DNA from: Ruminococcus sp.
Lineage (GTDB): Bacteria; Bacillota; Clostridia; Oscillospirales; Ruminococcaceae
Direction: 5' to 3'
NCBI GenBank assembly: GCA_017543595.1
Contig: JAFYFU010000088.1
Location: forward strand, 16,621 to 80,620
DNA length: 64,000 bases
Shown here piece after piece: positions 44,994-52,368 of the stretch. Both the position numbers and the translations under genes were made by a program. Each line of letters starts with the position of its first letter. Position 1 is the first letter of the stretch. The notes under the pieces are model-generated. The model was not told the DNA's origin, did not search any database, and saw only the letters and a program-made list of their open reading frames with translations.

Positions 44994-45050
44994 TATACGG
45001 TTAATTTTATATGCGTAAATTGTATAATTTCATGATTTCATTAAAAATAC

Positions 45051-45078
45051 TTGCATTTTTTATATTATATGGTATAAT
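45051..45078 (+). promoter_or_regulatory. Promoter of the riboswitch-controlled chelatase/importer unit
   Basis: TTGCAT (45051-45056) and TATAAT (45073-45078), 16-base spacer, directly before the cobalamin riboswitch. Confidence 0.65.
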
Positions 45079-45100
45079 ATTATTATCATAGCTATGAATA

Positions 45101-45334
45101 TTGCAGTCGGTGCTTTTGTGCTTATGTGGAAAAGTTAAAAGGGAAGCGTGTGAAATTCACGCACGAACTCGTCACTGTAAGCATGGAGTTTAAAGCTTTT
45201 TATGTCACTGAGAAATTGGGAAGGCTCGCTTTAAGCATTGATATGCAAGTCAGGAAACCTGCCGGCTGTTGTACAGAAACACAAGTTTCAGGTCACGAGG
45301 TATTGACCGTACATTACAGACAAAACCTGTCTGT
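45101..45334 (+). promoter_or_regulatory. Cobalamin (B12) riboswitch
   Basis: The aptamer elements appear in order: GTCGGTGC opening, GGGAAGCGTGTGAAATTCACGC, ACTCGTCACTGTAA, CACTGAGAAATTGGGAAGGC and the B12 box GCAAGTCAGGAAACCTGCC (45245-45263). Downstream lies a hairpin, ACAGACA (45316-45322) with TGTCTGT (45328-45334), as the likely expression platform. There is no clear T-run after it, so translational control or processing is as likely as termination. In this class, adenosylcobalamin binding normally lowers expression of the genes downstream. Confidence 0.92.
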
Positions 45335-45390
45335 TATGCTTTAAAAAACATATGGGTCATGCCTTTCTTATTGAAAGGATTGATTTTACA

Positions 45391-46554
45391 ATGAAAAAAT
45401 TAAGTATATTTTTAACTTGCCTTGCACTTACTGCTGCAATGGCTTCATGCGGAAGTTCAGATACATCTAATGCGGATTCAAAGAGTTCCGCTCCGAAGGC
45501 AGAAGAATCTGCTGTTGAAGAAACTGAACCTGAAACCGAAGAAGTTTCAGAAGAAGAAACTGAACCCGAAACAGAAGCAACTACCAAGAAATCCAAGAAG
45601 AAAAAGGAAAAGACCACAGAAGCCGCTACCGAAGCTGCTACCGAAGCCGCAACAGAAGAAACTTCAACAGAAGCCGCTACCGAGGAAGAAGAAGAATATG
45701 ACGGTGACGACTACGACACAGGTGACCCCACTCTCGACAATATAAGAAATGAGGACGAAATCGGTGAAAATGAAATCCTTGTTGTAAGTTTCGGAACAAG
45801 CTACAACGACAGCAGACGACTTACTATCGGCGCAATAGAGGATTCAATCGAAAATGCTTTCCCTGATTATGCCGTAAGACGTGGCTTTACTTCCGATATA
45901 ATCATTGACCACGTTAAAAAACGTGACAAGATAACCATTGACAGTCTTGATGATGCACTTAAAAGAGCCTCTGACAATAAAGTTAAAAATCTTGTTATAC
46001 AGCCCACTCACCTTATGAACGGCTTTGAATACGAAGAAATTGAAGAAAAAATCGCTCAGTATTCAGATGCTTTTGACAAGGTTGCAATCGGACTTCCCCT
46101 CCTTACAAATGATGACGATTTCAAGAAAGTTGAAGAAGCAATAGTTGACTGGACAAGCGATTACAACAACGATGAAACTGCTGTTGTTTTCATGGGTCAC
46201 GGCACAGAGGCTGATTCAAACGGCGTATACCAGAAAATGCAGGATTTGCTCACAGAGGACGGTCACAAGAATTACTTTATCGGAACTGTTGAGGCTACAC
46301 CAAGCCTTGATGACGTTATCGCAAAGGTAAAGGAAGGCAATTACAAGAAAGTTGTTCTTGAACCCCTTATGGTAGTTGCAGGTGACCACGCAAACAACGA
46401 TATGGCTGGCGATGAGGACGATTCATGGAAATCAGCTTTTGAAAGAGAAGGCTTTGAGGTTGAATGTCTGCTCAGAGGTCTCGGCGAAAATGATGCAATA
46501 AGACAGATATATGTTGACCACGCTCAGGAAGCAATTAACGCAATAAATCAGTAA
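45391..46554 (+). CDS. Exported CbiK-type cobaltochelatase lipoprotein
   Basis: A 387-residue lipoprotein. The signal MKKLSIFLTCLALTAAMASC ends in a lipobox with Cys20. A linker of about 95 residues rich in Glu, Thr, Ala and Lys follows, then a complete CbiK domain starting EILVVSFGTSYNDSR. The metal-binding triad of CbiK is present: H270 in FMGHGTEAD, E301 in GTVEATP and H333 in VVAGDHANNDMAGD. Cytosolic CbiK inserts Co2+ into sirohydrochlorin; a periplasmic form (CbiKP) is known in Desulfovibrio. Here the enzyme should be outside the cell. The start at 45391 has GAAAGGA upstream; earlier in-frame starts would spoil the signal. It follows a B12 riboswitch. Confidence 0.9.
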   Translation: MKKLSIFLTCLALTAAMASCGSSDTSNADSKSSAPKAEESAVEETEPETEEVSEEETEPETEATTKKSKKKKEKTTEAATEAATEAATEETSTEAATEEEEEYDGDDYDTGDPTLDNIRNEDEIGENEILVVSFGTSYNDSRRLTIGAIEDSIENAFPDYAVRRGFTSDIIIDHVKKRDKITIDSLDDALKRASDNKVKNLVIQPTHLMNGFEYEEIEEKIAQYSDAFDKVAIGLPLLTNDDDFKKVEEAIVDWTSDYNNDETAVVFMGHGTEADSNGVYQKMQDLLTEDGHKNYFIGTVEATPSLDDVIAKVKEGNYKKVVLEPLMVVAGDHANNDMAGDEDDSWKSAFEREGFEVECLLRGLGENDAIRQIYVDHAQEAINAINQ

Positions 46555-46566
46555 TTTTAAAATTTC

Positions 46567-46598
46567 GGCGGAGGGATTTCGGTTCTTCCGCCATTTTA
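46567..46598 (+). terminator. Weak hairpin between the chelatase and the next lipoprotein gene
   Basis: GGCGGA (46567-46572) pairs with TCCGCC (46587-46592), then ATTTTAA. The short T-run suggests partial read-through rather than a full stop. Confidence 0.4.
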
Positions 46599-46614
46599 AC
46601 GGGAGAATATACTT

Positions 46615-47571
46615 ATGAAAAAATTAATTATTTCGGCAATTATCTTATCAATGGCACTTGCATCATGTTCTTCGGGAAACAGCGTTTCCGAAAGTTCACA
46701 GGATACAAAATCGGAAGTTATTCAGGAAACTACGGAAGAAATTACGGAAGAACCAACAGAAGAAACCACAGAGGAAATCACAGAGGAAATTACGGAAGAA
46801 TCAACTCAGGAGGCAAGTGAGGAAAAACAGACCGTCCCCCCGGAAGAAGTAGGCTATGAGGGAATGACGGCAGTCTATGCGGAAAATCTTGTTGACGGGG
46901 AATATGATATTTCTGTCGATTCAAGTTCTTCAATGTTTAATATAACAGCCTGCAAATTAACTGTCGCTGACGGGGAAATGACCGCTGAAATAACTATGGG
47001 CGGAACAGGTTACAAATGGCTTTTCATGGGAACGGGCGAAGATGCCGAAAATGCCGATGAAAGCGAATATATCCCCTATACCGAACAGGACGGACTTAAT
47101 ATATTTACCGTTCCCGTATCAGCTCTTGATGAAGTAATCGACTGCACAGCTTTCAGCAAAAAGAAAGAAACATGGTACGACAGACAGCTTGTATTCCGTG
47201 CGGATTCTCTCCCCATGACGGCATTTAAAGAGGGCAGAGGAAACACTGTTGAAACTCTCGGACTTGCGGACGGAACTTATAATATGAATGTAAGTCTTTC
47301 AGGCGGTTCAGGCAGGGCAAGCATAAACTCCCCCGCAAAGGTAACCGTAACAGACGGAAAAGCCGTTGCAGAAATTATTTGGAGCAGTAACAAATATGAC
47401 TATATGATTGTAAATGACGAAAAATATTTACCCGTATCCGTTGAGGAAAATTCCGTATTTGAGATACCCGTTGATATTTTCGACTGCGAATTTACGGTAT
47501 ACGCAGATACTACTGCGATGAGTACCCCCCATGAAATAGAATACAAGCTTTGTTTTGATTCTTCAACATGA
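46615..47571 (+). CDS. Two-domain surface lipoprotein of unknown function
   Basis: 318 residues; I do not recognise the family. Lipoprotein signal MKKLIISAIILSMALASC (Cys18), then a Glu/Thr linker with EITEE-like repeats to about residue 75. Two related beta-rich domains follow: about 93-200 (LVDGEYDISVDSSSSMFNIT...) and about 220-318 (LADGTYNMNVSLSGGSGRAS...). Shared features are DG.Y.(I/M).V at the start, (L/V)TV.DG...AEI in the middle, a Y.W/YDYM strand, FTVPVSALDE or FEIPVDIFDC, and a closing strand. The second domain ends ADTTAMSTPHEIEYKLCF. Its stop overlaps the start of the importer binding protein (ATGA), which argues for a role in ligand capture at the surface. Confidence 0.7.
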   Translation: MKKLIISAIILSMALASCSSGNSVSESSQDTKSEVIQETTEEITEEPTEETTEEITEEITEESTQEASEEKQTVPPEEVGYEGMTAVYAENLVDGEYDISVDSSSSMFNITACKLTVADGEMTAEITMGGTGYKWLFMGTGEDAENADESEYIPYTEQDGLNIFTVPVSALDEVIDCTAFSKKKETWYDRQLVFRADSLPMTAFKEGRGNTVETLGLADGTYNMNVSLSGGSGRASINSPAKVTVTDGKAVAEIIWSSNKYDYMIVNDEKYLPVSVEENSVFEIPVDIFDCEFTVYADTTAMSTPHEIEYKLCFDSST

Positions 47572-48683
47572 AAAGATTTATTATATTAATTCCGCTTTTA
47601 ATTCTTTGTTCCTGCGGAGAGAAAAATAATACACAGCCTGAAAATTCGGAGAAAATAAACCTTGAATATGCACAGCAGTTTTCAGTTGAAAAAATCGGGG
47701 ATATATCATATGTAAAAACAGGCAAGGGAGATGAATTTCTGCTTGTTCCGAAAAATACTCCCGTCCCCGATGAGTATAAAAATATAAAGACTATATATAC
47801 TCCCGTTGAAAATATCTATGTTGCATCATCTTCCGCAACGGATTTATTTCACGAAATAAATTCCCTCGATTCAATAAAATTCACCTCAACGGACGAAAAA
47901 GACCAAAGCACGGAATATGCAAAAACCGCAATAAAAAACGGGGATATTATATATGCGGGAAAATACAGAACCCCCGACTTTGAATTATTATTGTCGGAAA
48001 ACTGCGGTCTTGCCATAGAAAACACCATGATTTATCATACCCCCGAAATCAAGGAACAGCTCGAAAATCTGAATATTCCCGTAATTGTTGAATATTCAAG
48101 CTACGAACCGCACCCCCTCGGAAGAATGGAATGGGTAAAGCTTTACGGACTTCTCACGGGTCACGAAAAAGAGGCAGAGGAATTTTTCAGCGAAAAATCA
48201 AAGCTTGTTGAAAATCTCAATCTTGACAATATAAACCCCGATGAGAAAAAATCCGTTGCATTTTTCTATATAACTTCAAACGGCTACGCAAGCGTGAGAA
48301 AACCAAATGACTATGTTTCAAAAATGATTGAACTCGCAGGCGGAGAATATATTTTTACGGCAGATGATTTGAATGTTGACGAAAATGCACTCTCAACAAT
48401 GAATATTCAGATAGAAACTTTCTACGAAAAAGCCAAAGATGCGGATATTATCGTCTATAACAGCACCATTGACGGAGAAATCCAAAATGTCCAACAGCTT
48501 ATTGAAAAAAGCAGTGTTCTGGCGGATTTTAAAGCCGTTAAAAATAATAACATCTGGTGCAGTGAAAAAAATATGTTTCAGCAGACAGGCGCAGCCGCAG
48601 ATATTATAATCGAAATGAATAAAATAATTACCGATACTGCGGAGGACGATACGGAATTTTTCCATCGTGTTAAGAATGAATAA
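47568..48683 (+). CDS. ABC importer substrate-binding lipoprotein (BtuF/FecB type)
   Basis: 371 residues with a lipoprotein signal MKRFIILIPLLILCSC. The body is a class III periplasmic-binding fold: a start with VPKNTPVPDEYKNIKTIYTP, IYVASSSATDLFHEIN, then LLLSENCGLAIEN and IPVIVEYSSYEPHPLGRMEWVKLYG, and a second lobe with VAFFYITSNGYASVRKPNDYVSKMIELAGG. This family binds corrinoids, haem or iron chelates. The B12 riboswitch and the CbiK lipoprotein upstream favour a tetrapyrrole ligand. Translationally coupled to the genes on both sides. Confidence 0.88.
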   Translation: MKRFIILIPLLILCSCGEKNNTQPENSEKINLEYAQQFSVEKIGDISYVKTGKGDEFLLVPKNTPVPDEYKNIKTIYTPVENIYVASSSATDLFHEINSLDSIKFTSTDEKDQSTEYAKTAIKNGDIIYAGKYRTPDFELLLSENCGLAIENTMIYHTPEIKEQLENLNIPVIVEYSSYEPHPLGRMEWVKLYGLLTGHEKEAEEFFSEKSKLVENLNLDNINPDEKKSVAFFYITSNGYASVRKPNDYVSKMIELAGGEYIFTADDLNVDENALSTMNIQIETFYEKAKDADIIVYNSTIDGEIQNVQQLIEKSSVLADFKAVKNNNIWCSEKNMFQQTGAAADIIIEMNKIITDTAEDDTEFFHRVKNE

Positions 48684-49653
48684 GAAATCAAGATATGCAA
48701 TCTGCTTTTTGATTTTAATAATTTTATATTTTTTCCTGATATTTTTAAATCTAATCAAAGGCAGTACAAATATAAATATTTCAGATGATTCAGTCGCAAG
48801 AAATATTGTGATGAATATAAGACTTCCACGGACGCTTGCGGCGGCAATACTCGGCGGAGCATTGGCAGTATCAGGATTTTTATTGCAGAATTTTTTCTCA
48901 AATCCGATAGCAGGACCTTTTGTTTTGGGAATTTCATCGGGCGCAAAACTCATTGTCGCTTTAAGCATGATATTTACTCTCTCAATGGGGATAGCATCAA
49001 ATTCATTTATAACGGTTTCGGCGGCTTTTGTCGGCTCAATGATGTCAATGGGCTTTATATTATTGATATCGGGAAAAATAAAAAACGTATCGCTTTTAAT
49101 AATTGCAGGCGTTATGACGGGATATATCTGCAATTCAATTACGGAACTTGCCGTAACTTTTGCGGACGATTCAAACATAGTAAATCTTCATAACTGGTCT
49201 GTCGGAACATTTTCGGGAACGGATATGGAAGAAGTTTATTTCATGTCGGCAATAGTTATTCCCTGCGTATTTTTCACGTTTATGCTTTCAAAACCGCTTT
49301 CGGCATTTCAGCTCGGAGAGGCTTATGCGGAGAGCATGGGCGTAAATATAAAACTTTTCAGATTTGAATTAATATTGTTGTCGAGTATACTTTCCGCCTG
49401 TGTTACGGCATTTGCAGGACCTGTATCATTTCTGGGAGTGGCAGTACCGCACATTATAAAAGGAATGTTCCGAACCGCAAAACCTATAATAATTATTCCG
49501 GCGGTATTTCTTGGCGGAGGAGTTATGTGTCTTTTCTGCGACTTAATCGCAAGAACTTTATTCTCCCCTACCGAACTGAGTATCAGCACTGTAACGGCTA
49601 TTTTCGGCGCACCTGTCGTTATATTGATAATGATTAGACGAAAGAGGGGTTAA
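48676..49653 (+). CDS. ABC importer permease (FecCD/BtuC family)
   Basis: 325 residues with about nine hydrophobic helices. LPRTLAAAILGGALAVSGFLLQNFFSNPIAGPF near residue 47-80 is the defining FecCD motif (R.pR...a...G..La.sG...Q....NPLA.P), seen here with FVLGISSGA after it, and GPVSFLGVAVPHIIKGMF near residue 248. ATG 48676 is within the end of the binding-protein gene. Substrate as for its partner. Confidence 0.92.
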   Translation: MNKKSRYAICFLILIILYFFLIFLNLIKGSTNINISDDSVARNIVMNIRLPRTLAAAILGGALAVSGFLLQNFFSNPIAGPFVLGISSGAKLIVALSMIFTLSMGIASNSFITVSAAFVGSMMSMGFILLISGKIKNVSLLIIAGVMTGYICNSITELAVTFADDSNIVNLHNWSVGTFSGTDMEEVYFMSAIVIPCVFFTFMLSKPLSAFQLGEAYAESMGVNIKLFRFELILLSSILSACVTAFAGPVSFLGVAVPHIIKGMFRTAKPIIIIPAVFLGGGVMCLFCDLIARTLFSPTELSISTVTAIFGAPVVILIMIRRKRG

Positions 49654-49654
49654 T

Positions 49655-50734
49655 ATGCTTGAAACAAAATCTCTCAATGCGGGTTACGGCAAAAAAATAA
49701 TTGTAAACAATGCCGATATTCATATAAACAGGGGCGAAATAACTACTCTTATAGGTTCTAACGGTTCAGGGAAATCAACCCTTCTGAAAACAATATCATC
49801 TCAGCTTGAAAAAATTTCAGGGAATATTTATATACAGGACAAAGATATATCATTGTATCAGAGAAATGAACTTGCAAGAACTGTTTCTCTCATGCTTACG
49901 GGCAAAACCGAACCCGAACTTATGACCTGCCTTGAACTTGTCGAAAGCGGAAGATACCCCTATACGGGTACTTTGGGAATACTTTCGGCGGAGGACAAAA
50001 AAAAGGCTCTGGACGCAATAAAACTTGTCGGCGGTGAGGATATCGCCGACAACGATATAAATAAAACAAGTGACGGACAAAGACAAAAAATCATGCTTGC
50101 AAGGGCAATCTGTCAGGAAACAGATATAATGATTCTCGATGAACCGACATCTTTTCTTGACATAAAGCATAAACTTGAATTATTAAATATATTAAAAAAT
50201 CTTGTCCGTGAGAAAAATACAACTGTTATTATGTCCCTGCATGAACTTGACCTCGCACAGAAAATATCAGATAAAATTATCTGCGTAAAAAATAATAAAA
50301 TTGACCGCATAGGAACTCCCGAAGAAATATTTTCAGGGGATTACATCAATAAACTCTATGATATAAAGTGCGGAAGCTATAACGATATTTATGGTTTTTC
50401 GGAACTTGAAAAAATATCGGGAACTCCCGAAATATTTGTAATCTCAGGAAACTGCACCGAACTCTGCCGTAAACTTCAAAGGGACGGCATACCTTTTGCG
50501 GTGGGAGTGATTCAGGAAAATGATGCGGAATACCCCATAATTTCCGCCCTTGCATCTGTTACCGTTACGGAAAAAGCCTATGAACCCATAAGCCCCGAAA
50601 AATTACAGCTTGCAAAAGATATAATCAAAAACTGCCGTGAAGTTGTCTGCAACTGCAAAACTTTCGGAACTGTAAACAGGGGAAATCTTGAATTGCTTGA
50701 ATTTGCCGAAAAGCATAATAAATTAAAAAAATAA
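49655..50734 (+). CDS. ABC importer ATPase with an extra C-terminal domain
   Basis: 359 residues, longer than the usual 255 for BtuD/FecE. ABC part (about 1-240): Walker A GSNGSGKST at 34-42, signature TSDGQRQ (in place of LSGGQ), Walker B MILDEPTSFLD and the switch His in MSLHELD. Residues about 255-359 form an additional domain beginning TPEIFVISGNCTELCRKLQRDGIPFAVGV and ending VVCNCKTFGTVNRGNLELLEFA; I cannot name it, though it looks like a small alpha/beta domain. It may sense a ligand or regulate transport. The gene follows the permease by one base and ends at a terminator. Confidence 0.88.
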   Translation: MLETKSLNAGYGKKIIVNNADIHINRGEITTLIGSNGSGKSTLLKTISSQLEKISGNIYIQDKDISLYQRNELARTVSLMLTGKTEPELMTCLELVESGRYPYTGTLGILSAEDKKKALDAIKLVGGEDIADNDINKTSDGQRQKIMLARAICQETDIMILDEPTSFLDIKHKLELLNILKNLVREKNTTVIMSLHELDLAQKISDKIICVKNNKIDRIGTPEEIFSGDYINKLYDIKCGSYNDIYGFSELEKISGTPEIFVISGNCTELCRKLQRDGIPFAVGVIQENDAEYPIISALASVTVTEKAYEPISPEKLQLAKDIIKNCREVVCNCKTFGTVNRGNLELLEFAEKHNKLKK

Positions 50735-50757
50735 GCAGTCCATGACGGACTGCTTTT
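50735..50757 (+). terminator. Intrinsic terminator of the importer unit
   Basis: GCAGTCC (50735-50741) pairs with GGACTGC (50747-50753), followed by TTTTATTATG. It starts right at the end of the ATPase gene and may also serve the convergent aspartate kinase gene. Confidence 0.8.
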
Positions 50758-50764
50758 ATTATGC

Positions 50765-52099
50765 TTACTTTTCGGAATTTATGAACATATCATATATTCT
50801 TCTGATAGCTTCGGGGAGGTCGTTTTCGCTTACGCCTATGATAACATTCAGCTCGCTTGAACCCTGGTCAATCATCTTGACATTTATTCTTGCGTGTGCC
50901 ATAGATGCGAAAATTCTTGCAACAGTACCCCTTGTATTTTTCATTCTGCGACCAACAACGGCAAGGAGTGCAATATTGTCCTCAACGTCAATATGGTCGG
51001 GAGAAACTTCCTTGCGTATGCCTGCGATAACCTTTTCACGGACAGGTTCAAATTCCGAGCTGTCAACAGTGATACTCATAGTATCAATTCCGGAGGGCAT
51101 ATGTTCAAAGGATACACCGTTATCGAACAATACTTTGAGAACTTTCATTCCGAAACCTTTTTCGCTGTTCATCATAGCTTTTTCGATATTTATAGTGCTG
51201 AAACCTTTTCTTCCTGCGATACCTGTGATAGTGTGTTTCATGCTTTCCCTGCTGAAATCGAAATCATCGGAAACTATCATAGTGCCGTCATCTTCGGGGC
51301 GGTTTGTATTTCTTATATTAATCGGTATGCCTGCGGAACGTACAGGGAAAATAGCGTCCTCATGGAGAACAGATGCGCCCATATATGCAAGCTCACGGAG
51401 TTCCCTGTAAGTTATAACGCTTATAACATCGGGATTCTGAACTATACGGGGGTCAGCAACAAGGAAACCCGAAACATCTGTCCAGTTTTCATATATATCT
51501 GCTCTTACTGCATTTGCAACGATAGAACCCGTAACATCTGAACCGCCTCTTGAAAAAGTCTTTACAATTCCTTCGGTTGTTCTTCCGTAGAATCCCGGGA
51601 TAACGGCATTTTCAAGACTTTTTACCCTTGCTCTTATGGCTTTTACGGTATCGTCAAGGAGAAGTGAACCCTTTGTATCAAAAATTATAACTTCTGCTGC
51701 ATCAATGAAATTAAATCCGAGATATTTTGCAAGGACTTTACCGTTAAGGTATTCGCCACGGCTTGCGGCGTAATCCTTTGCGGGACGGGCTTTAAGTTCA
51801 CTGATTATTTTTTCAAACTCATCATCAAGGCTCATATCAATGCCGAGCTGAGAGATTATATCATTGTATCTGTTTTTTATAAGCTGGAAATCCTCGGAAA
51901 AATCTATACCGCTTCCTGCCTTTTCACAGCACTTGTAAAGCATATCAGTGACTTTTATATCATCTGAAAATCTCTTGCCGGGTGCAGAGGGTACGACATA
52001 TTTTCTTTTGGGGTCGCTTTTTATGATAGCGGCTACCTTTTCAAACTGTTTTGCATCGGCGAGACTGCTTCCGCCGAACTTAACTACTTTACTGCTCAT
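50765..52099 (-). CDS. lysC: Aspartate kinase
   Basis: Phosphorylates aspartate, the first step to lysine, threonine and methionine. 444 residues from ATG 52099: MSSKVVKFGGSSLAD is the kinase N-terminal signature, with AAKGKRFSD-like loop seen as SAPGKRFSDDIKVTDML, GFYGRTTEGIVKTFSRGGSDVTGS near residue 190 and EDAIFPV near 265. Two ACT domains follow (about 300-444), the sites of feedback control. The reading frame is open for 55 codons further upstream but that part is not protein-like. The feedback amino acid cannot be told from sequence. Transcribed alone. Confidence 0.93.
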   Translation of the reverse strand: MSSKVVKFGGSSLADAKQFEKVAAIIKSDPKRKYVVPSAPGKRFSDDIKVTDMLYKCCEKAGSGIDFSEDFQLIKNRYNDIISQLGIDMSLDDEFEKIISELKARPAKDYAASRGEYLNGKVLAKYLGFNFIDAAEVIIFDTKGSLLLDDTVKAIRARVKSLENAVIPGFYGRTTEGIVKTFSRGGSDVTGSIVANAVRADIYENWTDVSGFLVADPRIVQNPDVISVITYRELRELAYMGASVLHEDAIFPVRSAGIPINIRNTNRPEDDGTMIVSDDFDFSRESMKHTITGIAGRKGFSTINIEKAMMNSEKGFGMKVLKVLFDNGVSFEHMPSGIDTMSITVDSSEFEPVREKVIAGIRKEVSPDHIDVEDNIALLAVVGRRMKNTRGTVARIFASMAHARINVKMIDQGSSELNVIIGVSENDLPEAIRRIYDMFINSEK

Positions 52100-52252
52100 T
52101 ATATCATTCCTTTTATTGTTATTATTATGACAATATCTATTATATTCCAAATTCCGCAAAAAATCAATTGATATAAAGTCCAAATCTGAGGTTTTTATAA
52201 ATGTATTTTTGGTGAATACGCTTGTACACCGCTGACGGACAGAAATTTTATA

Positions 52253-52282
52253 AAAAAGCGGCACATTCTAAGTGAATGTGCC
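52253..52282 (-). terminator. Intrinsic terminator downstream of tex
   Basis: GGCACATTC (52260-52268) pairs with GAATGTGCC (52274-52282), followed on the minus strand by GCTTTTTTATAA. It lies about 90 bases after the tex stop. Confidence 0.75.
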
Positions 52283-52368
52283 AAAAACAAAACATTATGT
52301 CAGAGAGTATCGGAACTTTCTTTTATATTATATGCATAAAAATGCAGAAATATTCCTGTTTTCAAAAA

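Noticed and set aside
45126-45344. A 72-codon open reading frame over the B12 riboswitch
   Set aside because: It lies entirely in the conserved aptamer, whose RNA motifs explain the sequence.
50742-51541. Plus-strand reading frames opposite the aspartate kinase gene
   Set aside because: They are antisense shadows of a well-supported gene, with no ribosome site and no recognisable domain.
52100-52264. 55-codon N-terminal extension of aspartate kinase
   Set aside because: The family start MSSKVVKFGGSS is at 52099 with an AAAGGA site; the extension is Asn-rich and crosses the promoter-like A/T region.
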